Shown: piece after piece, positions 12,288-24,119 of the stretch
Layout: every line of letters begins with the position of its first letter
How positions within the stretch are numbered: the first letter of the stretch is position 1
Source of the DNA: Macrotrachela quadricornifera
Lineage: Eukaryota; Rotifera; Eurotatoria; Philodinida; Philodinidae
Direction: 5' to 3'
Length of the DNA: 64,000 bases
NCBI GenBank assembly: GCA_022393335.1
Contig: JAJEKB010020868.1
Coordinates: 1-64,000 of the forward strand
The notes under the pieces: model-generated
Told to the model about the DNA's origin: nothing
The model's input: the letters and a program-made list of their open reading frames with translations, nothing else
The model's database searches: none
Translations under genes and position numbers: made by a program

Positions 12288-13338
12288 CCTATTATTCTTT
12301 GTTAGGTTGTCCATAGATTTAGTGCTTGATAACGTTTATCAGAAAATATAGTATCTAACTCAGAATTTTGAGCTCTTCACCATTTTGAACTTTTTACGTT
12401 ACAAAAACTTGACCTATAGAAAAAAGTGGTGATCCCAAGGCTAAAATTGACCTTTTTTCCAATATAGATGTTTTCAATTATAGAACTTCTCGTGAAGAAT
12501 GGCTTGTCGGAATGCAAACATTTTGATTACAAGAATAATTTTTCTAGTTCTATCTAATACTGCTCTCAAAAACAAAGAAAAATGTGCTTAACAGATTCAA
12601 AAAGTCAATAAAAGATCTATTTTAGTCATTTTTGAGGATTTTTGCCTATAGATGGATGTGTTTTAGTAAGAAGCAGAGCATGTCACAACGTCAAACTCTA
12701 CGGATGAGTGTAATTTTTGAAGCTCTATCTAATTATGCTCACAAATATTCAAAAAATCATTTTAATAGCAAAATATCATGAGTATGGATTCATATTTTAA
12801 GGTTTTTACTATAAAAACTCCGATTCGAAATGAAATAAACGTGATATTCATATCAGTGCAAAAATCTACATCGAATAGAGTATCTAATATTTGAAAAAAT
12901 TTCAACCTGAGAAGGCCACATATTCCTTTATAGAAAAAATAATAATAATAGGAGATAGGTACCGAAATTTGATGGAATTGTTTTTAAATATTGGATATCC
13001 TATTCGATGTAGATTTTTGAACTCACTCTGAATATCACGTTTATTTTCTTTGTTTTTGAGAGCACTATTAGAGAGAACTGGAAAAATTACTCTTATAACC
13101 AGAATTTTGCGTTGCGATAAGTCGTTCTTCATAAGAAGTTCTATATGTGAGAACATCTATATTCGAAAAAGAGTGAGTTTTAGTCCCTGGAATCACCACT
13201 TTTTTTGTATAGATCACGTTTTTGTAACGTAAAAAGTTTAAATTGGTGAAGAGCTCAAAATTCTGAGTTAGATACTATATTTTTTGGTAAACTTTATCAA
13301 GCACTAAATCTATGGACAATCTAACCAAGAATAATAGG
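12288..13338. repeat. nested palindromic (fold-back) element, ~1.05 kb
   Basis: Long imperfect inverted repeats. The left arm begins CCTATTATTCTTTG near 12288 and the right arm ends in the complement at 13338. Further pairs are 12310-12430 with 13185-13325, 12470-12570 with 13040-13165, and 12790-12890 with 12980-13050. The arms pair almost continuously towards the centre, giving a hairpin of several hundred base pairs. No transposase is seen. A target duplication could not be defined. Confidence 0.75.
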
Positions 13339-14017
13339 CACTCCTAAATCTACACCTACATCCAATTTTAAATCTTTGAAAAAGAAAATGTTTTTCATGA
13401 AACATGTGAAGAACTTCAGACACGAAAATTGTCAACGTCAATTTGCAAGAAATAAGTCTAAAAAATATGACCAGGAACTATCTCTTATTCGAACTTGATA
13501 GAAATAAATGGCTTATGAGAAAGGCTAAAATATGATCTTATCCATTCTCATCCTTTACTGACAAGTATTGCACTTCAAGGTACTTCAAATGTAGACTGCC
13601 TCCGTGTTCTTCGATAGTCTGTCTCTCTAGAATGGCTTATCCATTTGCAATGAGATTTTTACATTATTCCTAATTACGTTAGTTCTACCTACGGTAAAAA
13701 TATCAGGCAAATCGATAACATCGATTGAGCAAAGGTAGTTGTAGCTTAGGTTCAATGGCTCCTAGGATACAAATACAGGCAGGGAATGAATTTGGAGCAA
13801 TTAAAAAAGTGTGAGTCGGTGGTAACGAATCAGGAGTACTCCCTTATCAAAAAGATAGGATCCGAATACACACATGATATAGACATGGAGGACGAAGGGC
13901 AAGTTGACGACAACACACAGAGACCAGAAAATAGAAAACAAATTTTGGTGAACCGAATGTTTTGCTGACATCTGTTTGACCAAATTGTAATATAACTGTA
14001 GCGTTCTTATAATCAAC
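13339..14017. other. intergenic, no gene seen
   Basis: Contains a 60-codon acidic frame at 13786-13968 starting with ATG. It has no family resemblance and no splice partner, so I do not call it. Confidence 0.3.
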
Positions 14018-15428
14018 AAGTAACGTTCGTCGTTTCGACTCACTTAGCCCTCGACTGTGGAGGGCAGACGTATTTTTTTCGCAAGTAACAATGCGGGAGG
14101 AATTGATCTAGACTTTTTATACATATAAGTAATTCAAATGTCTTTCCTTAACTCGTAACATTGGAAAGAAACGACTTAATCTATTTTCTAAAATTGTTTG
14201 AGATAGAACATTTTTTATTAAAAGCTTGTAATATAACAAGAGAAGCGCGCACTAGCTCGACAAAAATGAACCTCAAGGTGAATAGATCAATACGATGATT
14301 GAATTGCGTCTGTGGCGTTACGCAATCTAATTTTTAATCTAATAATATATATATATATATGGCACTAAACAGGGATTCCCCTCTGATGTAATCTTGCACT
14401 AAATTGACCTTCATCAAACTGTCGTATTACACAATGGCACTCAAAAGAAAAGAGAACTATCTATACTACGAACGAAGGTAAATCCAAAGGTATGGAAACG
14501 TAAATGTGTGAATAAGAAGGGATGTCAATGTCTACAACAAGAAAGGGACACGTAATTGTCTGAATACCAAAGAATATAGATTATTGACACACTATCTACC
14601 AACTGATTTCTCTTTTAATCCTCTAATGCATCGAACGCTCTCTATTCTACAATTCTTCCTGTCCTTTTACATCGCTTTCATGACGGAAATGAATTCCAAA
14701 ACAATTCCGATTTATATCGATTCGGAGTAAAACCTTGAATCTCAGGGATAATAAGGTGTTACTAGGGACTGTAAAGTATCATTAGGTATTACTAGGTATT
14801 ATTGGGTACTGCTAGGGATCGAGCAAGGACGAGTAATATGAGACAAGGACCGAGCAAGGATCGAGCAAAACATAGAAATCACTGATAATATCTGATAATA
14901 CCTAGTAATACCCGCTAGAAACAGAATAAAATTCTATGAAAACACTGTCCAAAAATTAGAGAATTTGAAGATCCACATCAATCAATAACCTGACGTGTTT
15001 AAAAAAGAAGCGTTGCGTAATGTTTTACTCTGTAGACAGAAACTAGACTAAATTTTTGTATTGTGATTGAAGATAATACCGCTAAACTGTACTTTCGCAG
15101 TTCATTCATATAAATTAAAACACAGTATGTCCGTATATCATTCTAAAAAAATAGTTGCTAAAGTCAAATGAAATCTAAAGCTATACGAATCTACTTAAGG
15201 CTACTTAGTTATGGAACACTCTGCAATGTCACCAATTGTTTCAGTTAAGCCGATCATAACACATAAACACTTGCTCATACAGTCGAGAGTCAAACGAGTG
15301 GTAGCAACAAGCGCTATTTCTTTGTATAAAGAGTCCAGATCAATTCCACCAGCATGGGTATTTGCGAAAAAAATACTTCTGCCCTCCACAGTCGAACGCT
15401 AAGTGAGTCGAAACGACGAACGTTACTT
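14018..15428. mobile_element. TIR DNA element, ~1.4 kb, non-autonomous
   Basis: Terminal inverted repeats of about 100 bp. The left end, AAGTAACGTTCGTCGTTTCG, matches the complement of 15409-15428 and continues through the GACTGTGGAGGGCAGA and GTATTTTTTTCGCAA segments. The interior holds no transposase frame. It contains a (TA)n run near 14345-14360 and small internal repeats built on TATTACTAGGTATTATT / AATACCTAGTAATACC near 14780-14920. The right end lies against the start of the 164-bp satellite. A target duplication is not evident. Confidence 0.75.
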
Positions 15429-15430
15429 CT

Positions 15431-15947
15431 ATCTGTCATAACCCGTAATCCGCCCAAACGACGCTTTGTTTCATCTTTAAAGAAGCAGCAATATTGAAGG
15501 TCCAATGAACCATTTCTCAATACATCCCCGCATTCCTCTGTTTATCAACTATTGTCTTCGTACAACATCAGGGTGTTCGAGGTGCATTGTAGCACATATA
15601 GGATAACCTTAAATCTGCCCGAACAACCCCATGTTTCATGTGGACAATAGTGGCACTCTCGACGGCCCAATGCGCCATAACTCTAGACCCTCCCCATTTC
15701 CCTGTTTCTTCACTATTGTCTTGGTAAAACATCAGGGTGTTCGAGGCGGATTATAGCATATCTATGATAACCTTAAAACGGCCCAAACAACCTCATGTTT
15801 CATCTGGATAATAGTGGCAATATCGACGGCCCAATGCGCCATTCCTCTGGACACTCCTCACTTCCCTGTTTCTTCACTATTGTCTTAGGAAAACATCATG
15901 GTGTTCGAGGCGCATTATAGCATATCTATGATAACCTTAAATCGGCC
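15431..15947. repeat. tandem satellite, ~164-bp monomer
   Basis: The word GGTGTTCGAGG recurs at about 15572, 15736 and 15900, exactly 164 bp apart, within longer similar text (CACTATTGTCTTNGTAAAACATCAGGG, GGCCCAATGCGCCAT, ATAACCTTAAATCGGCC). The outermost monomer near 15431 is the most diverged. The array runs directly into the run of Ns, so the true copy number is unknown. Confidence 0.9.
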
Positions 15948-16347
15948 NNNNNNNNNNNNNNNNNNNNNNNNNNNNNNNNNNNNNNNNNNNNNNNNNNNNN
16001 NNNNNNNNNNNNNNNNNNNNNNNNNNNNNNNNNNNNNNNNNNNNNNNNNNNNNNNNNNNNNNNNNNNNNNNNNNNNNNNNNNNNNNNNNNNNNNNNNNNN
16101 NNNNNNNNNNNNNNNNNNNNNNNNNNNNNNNNNNNNNNNNNNNNNNNNNNNNNNNNNNNNNNNNNNNNNNNNNNNNNNNNNNNNNNNNNNNNNNNNNNNN
16201 NNNNNNNNNNNNNNNNNNNNNNNNNNNNNNNNNNNNNNNNNNNNNNNNNNNNNNNNNNNNNNNNNNNNNNNNNNNNNNNNNNNNNNNNNNNNNNNNNNNN
16301 NNNNNNNNNNNNNNNNNNNNNNNNNNNNNNNNNNNNNNNNNNNNNNN
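15948..16347. other. assembly gap (400 N)
   Basis: Exactly 400 unknown bases replace sequence inside or beside the 164-bp satellite. This is the expected outcome when short reads cannot cross a tandem array. Its real length is probably not 400. Any frame spanning it is meaningless. Confidence 0.98.
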
Positions 16348-16470
16348 AGGGGAGAACCCAAGGCTACCCCTGGCGTATAGTTGTTGAGGCCCTACGGGTA
16401 CCTGTTTAGTTGAAGGATCAGGCCTTCTTGCGAGATGATTTTTTTTGCCCTCAATGTTTTTTTGACCCTG

Positions 16471-16518
16471 ACACAAACAAACGAACAAACAAACAAACGA
16501 ACAAACGAACGAACAAAC
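16471..16518. repeat. simple repeat (AAAC)n with AACG variants
   Basis: Runs of ACAAACAAACGAAC units on the plus strand, equivalent to GTTT units on the minus strand. It lies downstream of the tRNA-like sequence when read on the minus strand and could belong to that element's body. Confidence 0.85.
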
Positions 16519-16604
16519 TTTTTTTTCATATGACCCTCTCTACAGTCGAGGGAATATGCATGTTTTGTCTGAATTTTTGTTATCGTGTATCTTGAACTCA
16601 AGGA

Positions 16605-16680
16605 CCAACGTGTCGGAGGAAGAAGTCGAACCCTTGATCTCTGACCAACAGTGAGAGGCATGCAATCAATATGCCATCTT
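16605..16680 (-). repeat. tRNA-like head of a SINE candidate
   Basis: On the minus strand an A-box-like TGGCATATTGA (16666-16676) is followed 33 nt later by a B-box-like GGTTCGACTTC (16622-16632), close to the RNA polymerase III consensus GGTTCGANTCC. The spacing fits a tRNA gene. I cannot fold a clean cloverleaf or name an anticodon, so a tRNA-derived SINE or a decayed tRNA is likelier than a working tRNA gene. The sequence downstream on that strand contains the GTTT-type simple repeat. Confidence 0.4.
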
Positions 16681-16689
16681 CGATTTAGA

Positions 16690-18432
16690 TCTTCTAATTA
16701 TGAAGTAGCCAACTGAAACATGAATAATAAACAGGACTTCTAGTTTCTATTTTCTTTCCTACGCACCCGAATTTCTCTGCCGGTTTCCACCTCTCTTCAT
16801 ACACAGTGATGTGTCACAATTTATAAGAAAAAGTATAGATGAACACCCTAGCGTGTGTGTGTTTGAAAATGTTCTAAAACGATTTGAAACATGTGTGCCC
16901 ATTGTTTGGAAGAGTGACCTTCACAGATAGGAATCCTAACAACTATACCTTCGATAGTTCGAGCGGCACGTTTATCTATACTCTACAAAATTGATTATTG
17001 TTGTGGAAAGAATGGGGTTGAGAGTGTGGATAAGTGCGGACGTGCCTATACACATGTTGATGACAGTTGATAAAGCATCAAAGCCCTCGTCCATACCGAC
17101 ATGCTTTGGGCGAATTGACTCTAAAAAGAGGATCCGATCTGAACTTACAGTCAGCTACATACCTCGTACCTTTTTTCCGTTACTGATAGTTGTGCCGATC
17201 TAAATGGTTACGTTGAATGAGATCAGCGCATAAGTCTGCATAAGTCATTCTCCATTTTATTCGACCTGCAACAAGCAAATAAACCTGTCGATGAGTCATA
17301 TCTATATCTGATCAGTATAGTAATGTAGCAAAGTCTCTTTCTGTGTTTGCAACTATGAAGATTTCAATTGATTACTGGGTCATCACTAACTTAGATATTC
17401 GATGACGTAGTTAATTTGGAGACTGATGATAGCTAGGCGGGAAAAACTCACTTTATCTTCATATGAAAATATCACACTTTCGACTTTAATAATAAATTGT
17501 TCCAATTGATTCATGGATGACGATGCGCGTAAGCGACGAACTAAGTGAGACTGGGAATATACGCATGGACTAAATGGATAATTGCATTCATACTTTAATT
17601 GTCAAACACAGTTTTCAGAACTGAAATACCTCGAGACACACCTTGTATAAATGGATTGTTAGTCTTGAGTTCACTATTAGAATGCAAAAATTGTTTGAAA
17701 TATATATTATTAGAGATTTTCATGTAATTAAAGAAGATATATTAGACAACAAAATAACTGTATATTGTTTTGTAAATAATTCGTTTTGTTCTTCGTCAAC
17801 TTTGTTGCATGCCCTAAAAATTTGAACTTCATTCATGTAGTAGTCATTCGTTAGAAAAAAAACTATGTGAGACATTATTCAGATAACGAATAAATAAGCG
17901 AGTGATTGTAAGAGGAAAGAAGAACGACTGTTTTGGGGTTAAGGTCATTTATTTGCGTCATCTTCGCAATGCTTCATTGATGTACCCACTGTTGAATGAA
18001 GTACATCATCACTCATCTCTTACGTAGATTTTCATCTCATTCAACTAAAGCTCGTTTCACGAAAGTTTTCTGATCATAGTTTAGCGAAAGCATATTATTA
18101 ATCATCCTACTAATTGTGCCTAAGAAAAATCTTGCGAATTCAACCCGATAGGGGTTTATACCATTCGCTGATCTGATCCAATTTGAGATGAGATAAATTA
18201 GTTATGATTTTATAGTAGTAATTTCTCATGGGAAGTATATAGACTATAAGAAAAAGTATTTCGCTTTGCAGGAGATAAAAGAAAGTTTTCAAAGACTATG
18301 GGCATTACTTTGTTTGCTTACGTTATCTCTGGAACAGCTGGAGTAATGTCTTTGAAAGTTAACAATACTCAGAGAAGCCAATTGTTTTTCATAAGTATAT
18401 TGTTACAAATAACAATATTTGTTTCGTAATAG
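16690..18432. other. intergenic; possible first exon of FG-GAP gene
   Basis: No complete gene. An ATG at 18298 opens a hydrophobic stretch (MGITLFAYVISGTAGVMSL) that could be the signal peptide of the FG-GAP gene. No GT donor in the right phase connects it to the acceptor at 18431-18432, so the link is unproven. Confidence 0.35.
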
Positions 18433-19472
18433 CTCCATGCAATAGATTTGCGTCACAACTGACCTATTCAACTGGCTCTTACCCGATATCTGTAGCAGCA
18501 GCTGATGTTAATGGAGATAGCAAACTCGATATTATTGTCGCAAACTACATTTCACACAACGTAAGTGTTCTCCTCAACAATGGCAATGGCACGTTTGCTG
18601 CTCAAGTGACTTATTCAACTGGCGCTAATCCACATTCAATTGCAGCAGCTGATGTCAATGGAGATAGAAAACTCGATATTATTGTCACAAACTACTTTTC
18701 ACACAATGTAGGTATTCTCCTCAACAATGGCAATGGCACGTTTGCTGCTCAAATGACCTATTCAACTGGCTCCTACCCGATATCTGTGGCAGTAGCTGAT
18801 GTTAATGAAGATAGTAAACTCGATATTATTGTCGCAAACCACTATTCACACACCGTCGGTGTTCTCCTCAACAATGGCAATGGCATGTTTGCTGCTCAAG
18901 TGACCTATTCAACTGGATATTACCCGAGGTCTGTAGCAGCAGCTGATGTTAACGGAGACAGCAAACTCGATATTATTGTCGCAAACAGGATTTCAAACAA
19001 CGTCGGTGTTCTCCTCAACAATGGCAATGGCATGTTTGCTGCTCAAATGACCTATTCAACTGGCTCTTATCCGGTATCTGTAGCAGCAGCTGATGTCAAT
19101 GGAGATAGAAAACTCGATATTATTGTCGCAAACTACGAGTCAAACAACGTAGGTGTTCTCCTCAACAATGGCAATGGCACGTTTGCTGCTCAAATAACCT
19201 ATTCAACTGGCTCTACTCCGGCATCTGTAGCAGCAGCTGATGTTAATGGAGACGGCAAACTCGATATTATTGTCGCAAACTCCGATTTAAATAACGCCGG
19301 TGTTCTCCTCAACAATGGCAATGGCACGTTTGCTGCTCAAATGACCTATCCCACTGGCTCTTCTCCGACATCTGTAGCAGCAGCTGATGTCAATGGAGAT
19401 AGCAAACTCGATATTATTGTCGCAAACCAGGGTTCAAACAACGTCAGTGTTCTTTTGGCTGTTTGCAATTGA
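18433..19472 (+). CDS. FG-GAP/VCBS repeat protein, seven-bladed propeller (5' incomplete)
   Basis: After an acceptor TAATAG (ending 18432) a single open exon encodes about 345 residues. It begins APCNRF and ends AVCN-stop. It consists of seven consecutive repeats of 49 residues (147 bp), each with TYSTG, then SVAAADVNGDxKLDIIVAN, then NNVGVLLNNGNGTFAAQ. D-x-N-G-D-x-x-x-D is the calcium-binding loop typical of FG-GAP/VCBS blades, as in integrin alpha heads. Seven blades are the number that closes an integrin-like propeller. Cysteines at the very start and end could join the ring (inference). Repeats differ mainly at the residues after TYSTG and VAN. Such proteins are usually secreted or cell-surface, and a signal peptide exon must lie upstream of 18433. 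Large FG-GAP families are recalled from bdelloid genomes. Confidence 0.85.
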
Positions 19473-19913
19473 CATGCAAATTGAACTTAACTTTTGCAGT
19501 AACATCGAAGTAGTGATTTGGTGAATTTTACTAAAATCTATCCATATCCTTTAACTAAATGAAACTGTCCTTACGTCCTTTAATTAATACATTGCTTGAC
19601 TAATCTTATAAAAAAATAAATACTCATATATGAAGATACAATTTTTAGTATTATTTTGGCGAACGATGTCGATGTAAATTCTCATCCAAAGGAACGAATC
19701 AGTGAATCATCGGTACAATGATTGGTTGTCTGAAGAAAGACAAGCGCATAGTACGATCACATCATAAGCTAAGAGATAACCATAAACATGCAATTATATC
19801 AATCAAAAATAGATCGGTCTTGAGGATGAATATGAGCCTGTGCTGATTGCGATTTCGACCAAGCTGATGACTAGATGAGCCAGAGTGAGATAAACTGTTA
19901 TGACCGCCTTTGA
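19473..19913. other. intergenic, no gene seen
   Basis: AT-rich sequence after the FG-GAP stop. Nothing recognisable apart from possible 3' untranslated sequence with AATAAA near 19613. Confidence 0.35.
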
Positions 19914-20462
19914 CTTTGCTTAAAGGAGGAGGGTTGTCCTCTCTCTAACATACCTTCAAAATTTGTCTATTACCTGTATCTAGCTAACTGCTCACTAACT
20001 TATTTACCCAAACTAAGTGAAATTCATAAATTGTCAAAAGTTTATCTTCATGATAATCGATTATTTCAAGTGGATGGACTGACTGGTGTGGATTATCTAT
20101 ATCTTGAGAACAATCTTTTCACGGAGATTCCAACATTGAATACACCAGACACTCTTCAGTATCTATTTTTGAATCATAATCCATTGAAAAATATGCTCAA
20201 GATCACCTCACATGTCAATTTATACTGGCCTAATTTACATAAAATAACTCTTTCATTTATTTCACCTACTATCGACAGATTACAACAACTTGAATATCTG
20301 TATTTATCTAACAACAAACTATTCTACCTTCCAAACAGCATGCTCACGTTAAATAACCTCAAAATTCTTTACATTCAAAACAACTTATTTTCTTTTAATG
20401 ATACTCAAACAATACGAAATCAATTCATGGCTACTCATCCGAAGTTGATTCTACTAGCATAG
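19914..20462 (+). CDS. leucine-rich repeat protein, 5'-truncated or missing exons
   Basis: The frame is open from 19914 to a TAG at 20460-20462 (182 codons) without an early in-frame ATG. It reads CPLSNIPSKFVYYLYLANCSLTYLPKL, a cap-like cysteine segment followed by LRRs: LSKVYLHDNRLF, VDYLYLENNLFTEIP, LQYLFLNHNPL, LEYLYLSNNKLFYLP, LKILYIQNNLFS. The consensus LxxLxLxxNxL is clear. LRR arrays bind proteins; here probably an extracellular or adaptor fragment (inference). The text begins 442 bp after the FG-GAP stop. No acceptor at the start could be fixed, so this may be the last exon of a longer gene or a truncated copy. Confidence 0.6.
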   Translation, partial: LCLKEEGCPLSNIPSKFVYYLYLANCSLTYLPKLSEIHKLSKVYLHDNRLFQVDGLTGVDYLYLENNLFTEIPTLNTPDTLQYLFLNHNPLKNMLKITSHVNLYWPNLHKITLSFISPTIDRLQQLEYLYLSNNKLFYLPNSMLTLNNLKILYIQNNLFSFNDTQTIRNQFMATHPKLILLA

Positions 20463-23400
20463 ATGGTTAACATTACAGTTTTATTTACTAATATATACTT
20501 GATTATGTCTACTGTCTGAAGCGAAGATGTGAAAAACTTTGAATAGACAATGATCAATAAACTATTTATCAAAGAGGATTTCGTTTTGCTACAAAATCAA
20601 ATGAATAGTAATACATATTATTACTATTAATTGCCAAAGATTGTGTTATTTCTAACGTGTATCAGACGTTTCTTTATATTGTATAAGACACCTAGAATTG
20701 GATATTCTCATATATCATAAGAAAAAATGTCCATAAAAATCATTTGTTATGATATATGACAATACAATTAAGCCATATCGTTTACACTACGTATTCTCAT
20801 CACAATTTTCTCGTCGCGTTTGATACTTATTAAATTCTGGAAGCATTTACGCCCATGACTGTTCCCTCCGAAGGTGCAGTTAAATGTATATCAACACAAA
20901 AAAAGATTTTCATCACTTTTTGAGAGAATCGTTTTCATGTAATTCTAAAGACTTCGAACATTAAGTATATACAAGAAAATCAACGACAGGCATCAATTTG
21001 TTTTGTTTCAATTATCAACTATTATAAATTACACTACGAAATACTCAAGATTTGATAGGAACGTATCAAATCTCAAATAATTTCTTTTATATTAGAGATA
21101 GAAACATCATAAAAATCCTATATTTTCTTACTCTCATTAACATCTATTTTGTAACTAAAAGATGAAATCAAAAGCTTTTAAATAATTGTGGTAATTTCCT
21201 CGTTGGTCTATATACGATTGCATCGATTGATTCAATCAAATAAAATCTAAGCGATCAAAATGATTCCAATGGATTCAACGAATGCAATTGATTTATAGAC
21301 GACTAAGTATTAACAGAAATGCGAAAAAAATCAAGAAAATAATACCCAATAAAGACAATATGATCATATCATTGCCATTATACTTTTTTTTACATTACTA
21401 TCGTTTTTATTTAATTGAAATAACATCAATTATCACACGATATTCTTTCAAATCCAACAAACACGGTTGATTACCCTAACATAACTATGTATTTTTTTTT
21501 TGTTTTGCATTTTGAGGAAAATGGTTCCATCCTATCAATTTAGGATAAGAGCGTTTTTAGTCAAATTAAAATATTTTCATCATTTCTCCGAAAAAAAAAT
21601 TAGTATCTTGTTAACATATAAGAATTTAATTAATTTTTTATGTTATTTTATATTGAAATATTCGCCCATAGGAGATAGAAATGATGCATACCAACAGACA
21701 TGTATGACATTTTCTGTTATTCTTACTGTTTGTCAAGAAAAATTCAATAATAAAATAAAATCCATTATTTAAAAGTTATTTAACAATTAACGAACGAAAG
21801 TGAAACATCGATTTATGGTTTTATAATCGATTTTTATCACGGTATCAATTAATGTAGACTCCAGAGACGTGCACAGCTCGCGCGGATGCGGTCGTGTCTA
21901 GGTCAGATTAATAAAAATTTTTTTAATCTTATATCAAAGCGAAGCTAATTTCACTGTCTTCCGATGATATCTGTGTATTTTTTGTGTTAAATCAAAGTAA
22001 AAACGAAATGAGATCAACAAAATAATTCTGGGACGATGGAACATTTTCATATAGAATGAGGCTCAGCAAACGATGATCCTTTTCTAAAAAAAATCCAGTT
22101 TAGTTTATATCGTTCTGGAAAAATGCAAAGTATCTACTGTGTTAATCTACTTGACATGAATACTGTACTAGGTAAAAATGCTATATTATCTTACTGTTCC
22201 GTATTTTCCAAATATTTCCAAACCGTCTTTTTATCATGCAAAACAATGAATATTGTCACAATTTGAACCAGATGTATGATTCAGATACTTTTGAACACAA
22301 TTGTGGTTCGTCTGTATTTTTTAAAACTATTGATATTTTTAAATGCTGTTGCCGCATTTGCCAAGTCATAACAACCTTTGACAAATTATTAAAATTCAAT
22401 GAACTTCTTGAGGAAATGTAAGAAATAAGTGTAACTATAGGAAATAATTAATCGCCTTTATCATCGGAATCTGTCGATCGATCAGTGAAGTCACTTAGAT
22501 TCATGCAATTAAGTTTTATCAAACATAAGAGTTGACCGCTGACCCACCGATAAAAAGTTTAGATCAACTAATAAAATAGTGGCATATATGGTGAGTGTGG
22601 TTAAAAACTCAGTTAGTACGATATCTATCAAAACACCTACTTTTTCTATAATAGGACATCAGTATAGGTTTACAGAAATAAATGTTCTGAACTTTTACTA
22701 ACTCGTTCGGGTTCTGCAAGAAGAAATATCTTATTAAGTTTATCGTGTTTTATATGGAGGCGGATGATGGAAATAAGAGAATCCTTTGCGAATCTTAATT
22801 TCAGACCTATAGAAGCTCGTTGGGATAGTTTCAGTCTTTTTTTTGACTAATACTGTCTAAGAAAAATGTCATTTTTGTTGAAAAATGACAGTTTTATGCT
22901 TTTTTAGATTTTTTGTACTTGAATTAGTTCGTCAATCAAATTGACAGTTCAAGTCATTTTTCCATGATTATAATACATATCATGACAGCCGATAAATATC
23001 AATAATTATGATAGTCGAAAAAAAATTCTTCACTACAATTCTAAAAAGAATGCCAAAGAAAAACAATCGAAACTGCATTTCACTTATCTCATTCCTACTG
23101 TGCAGTACATAAGAGAGAAAAAGAAATTTGAATAATTAATCTGTTTGGCATGAAAAAAGATCATCAATCCAATAGTGGAAAAAATGGAAAGGCAAAAGAA
23201 CTAGCAATATATATTAAAACAATCAATAAGTGTATTTATTAGAAAGAGAATGTACACAAAAACGAATCTGTGAAAGCTATTTTTTTAAGAAAATCGAATC
23301 GCCGTGAATGTGTTAAAGTACAAAAGTATCATGTTTTCTCCATGACCTCGAGACATATCTAATAGAAATATTTTTCGATTGACTGTTGTCATAGTAGTAG

Positions 23401-23823
23401 CAAACTCATTACTTACACATATGTTAACAGAATTGATATACGAACGTTTGGTCAGTCTTAAGTATAAAGGATGAAATAGCTACAAAAAATAAAGTTCTTC
23501 AAGGAATGAATCACTTTTTATTTGTGAAACATAGAAGATTGATATGCAATTCATTGTATTGCATACAAAAATGAGAATTCTAACAGCCCATAGTCTTTGT
23601 GAATTCTATGTGATAACTGATGATTCTTTCTGACAAATATGTTTTTCATTAATAGAAAAATCAAATGAATTTTATCAGAAAGAAAAGGAATAGATCAAAG
23701 ATAATACAATTTTTATGACAATAAAACAATGAATCAGTCTTTATTGAAAAATGGCCTTTAAACTTTTTGAATCCATATTGACTTTCGATTATCTTCACCA
23801 TGAACAATGATCGTCATACGTAG
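20463..23823. other. long AT-rich intergenic region
   Basis: About 3.4 kb with no supportable gene. Frames at 21500-21772 and 22236-22421 are short, biased to Phe/Ile/Lys/Asn as expected for AT-rich noncoding DNA, and have no splice partners. One GC-richer patch occurs at about 21860-21905 (GACGTGCACAGCTCGCGCGG). Confidence 0.4.
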
Positions 23824-24112
23824 GTTAAGTTAGCACCATATTCGAGTTTTCTTTTTTGTCTGGATTCATTTTTCGACTTAGATCGGGTTAAGTTCAGAAT
23901 TAGTTTGTCCGCACCTGGCGATTTTCTCCGACAACTCTAGTCGAAATTAGTATCACTCGACGCAGAATTCAATTCTGAACTCAACCCAACCCAAGTAAGA
24001 GAACGAATCTGGGTGGAAAATACTTTTAAAAAATATAATCCAACCAAGTGTAGAGCCAACCCAAGTCGAAAAGTGAATCCAGTCATAAAAAAACTCGAAT
24101 GTGGTGTCAACT
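23824..24112. repeat. small inverted-repeat (MITE-like) element
   Basis: The left arm at 23824-23905 (GTTAAGTTAGCACCATATTC, then CTGGATTCATTTTTCGACTT) pairs with the reverse complement of 24050-24112. A CCAACC/GGTT-rich centre also pairs partly. It ends where recognisable coding text of the next entry begins, so it may have inserted into that gene. Confidence 0.6.
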
Positions 24113-24119
24113 TTATTTA

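Noticed and set aside
13786..13968. 60-codon acidic frame with ATG
   Set aside because: Too short, with no splice partner and no similarity; it lies between two repeat elements.
15431..15947. CRISPR-like array
   Set aside because: The 164-bp units are contiguous with no unique spacers, and the genome is eukaryotic; this is a satellite.
15898..16488. Long reading frames on both strands across 15898-16488
   Set aside because: They exist only because the 400 Ns cannot contain stops; the flanks are satellite and repeat.
18298..18420. Signal-peptide exon for the FG-GAP gene
   Set aside because: The text is hydrophobic, but no GT donor in the needed phase joins it to 18433, so it is mentioned only as a candidate.
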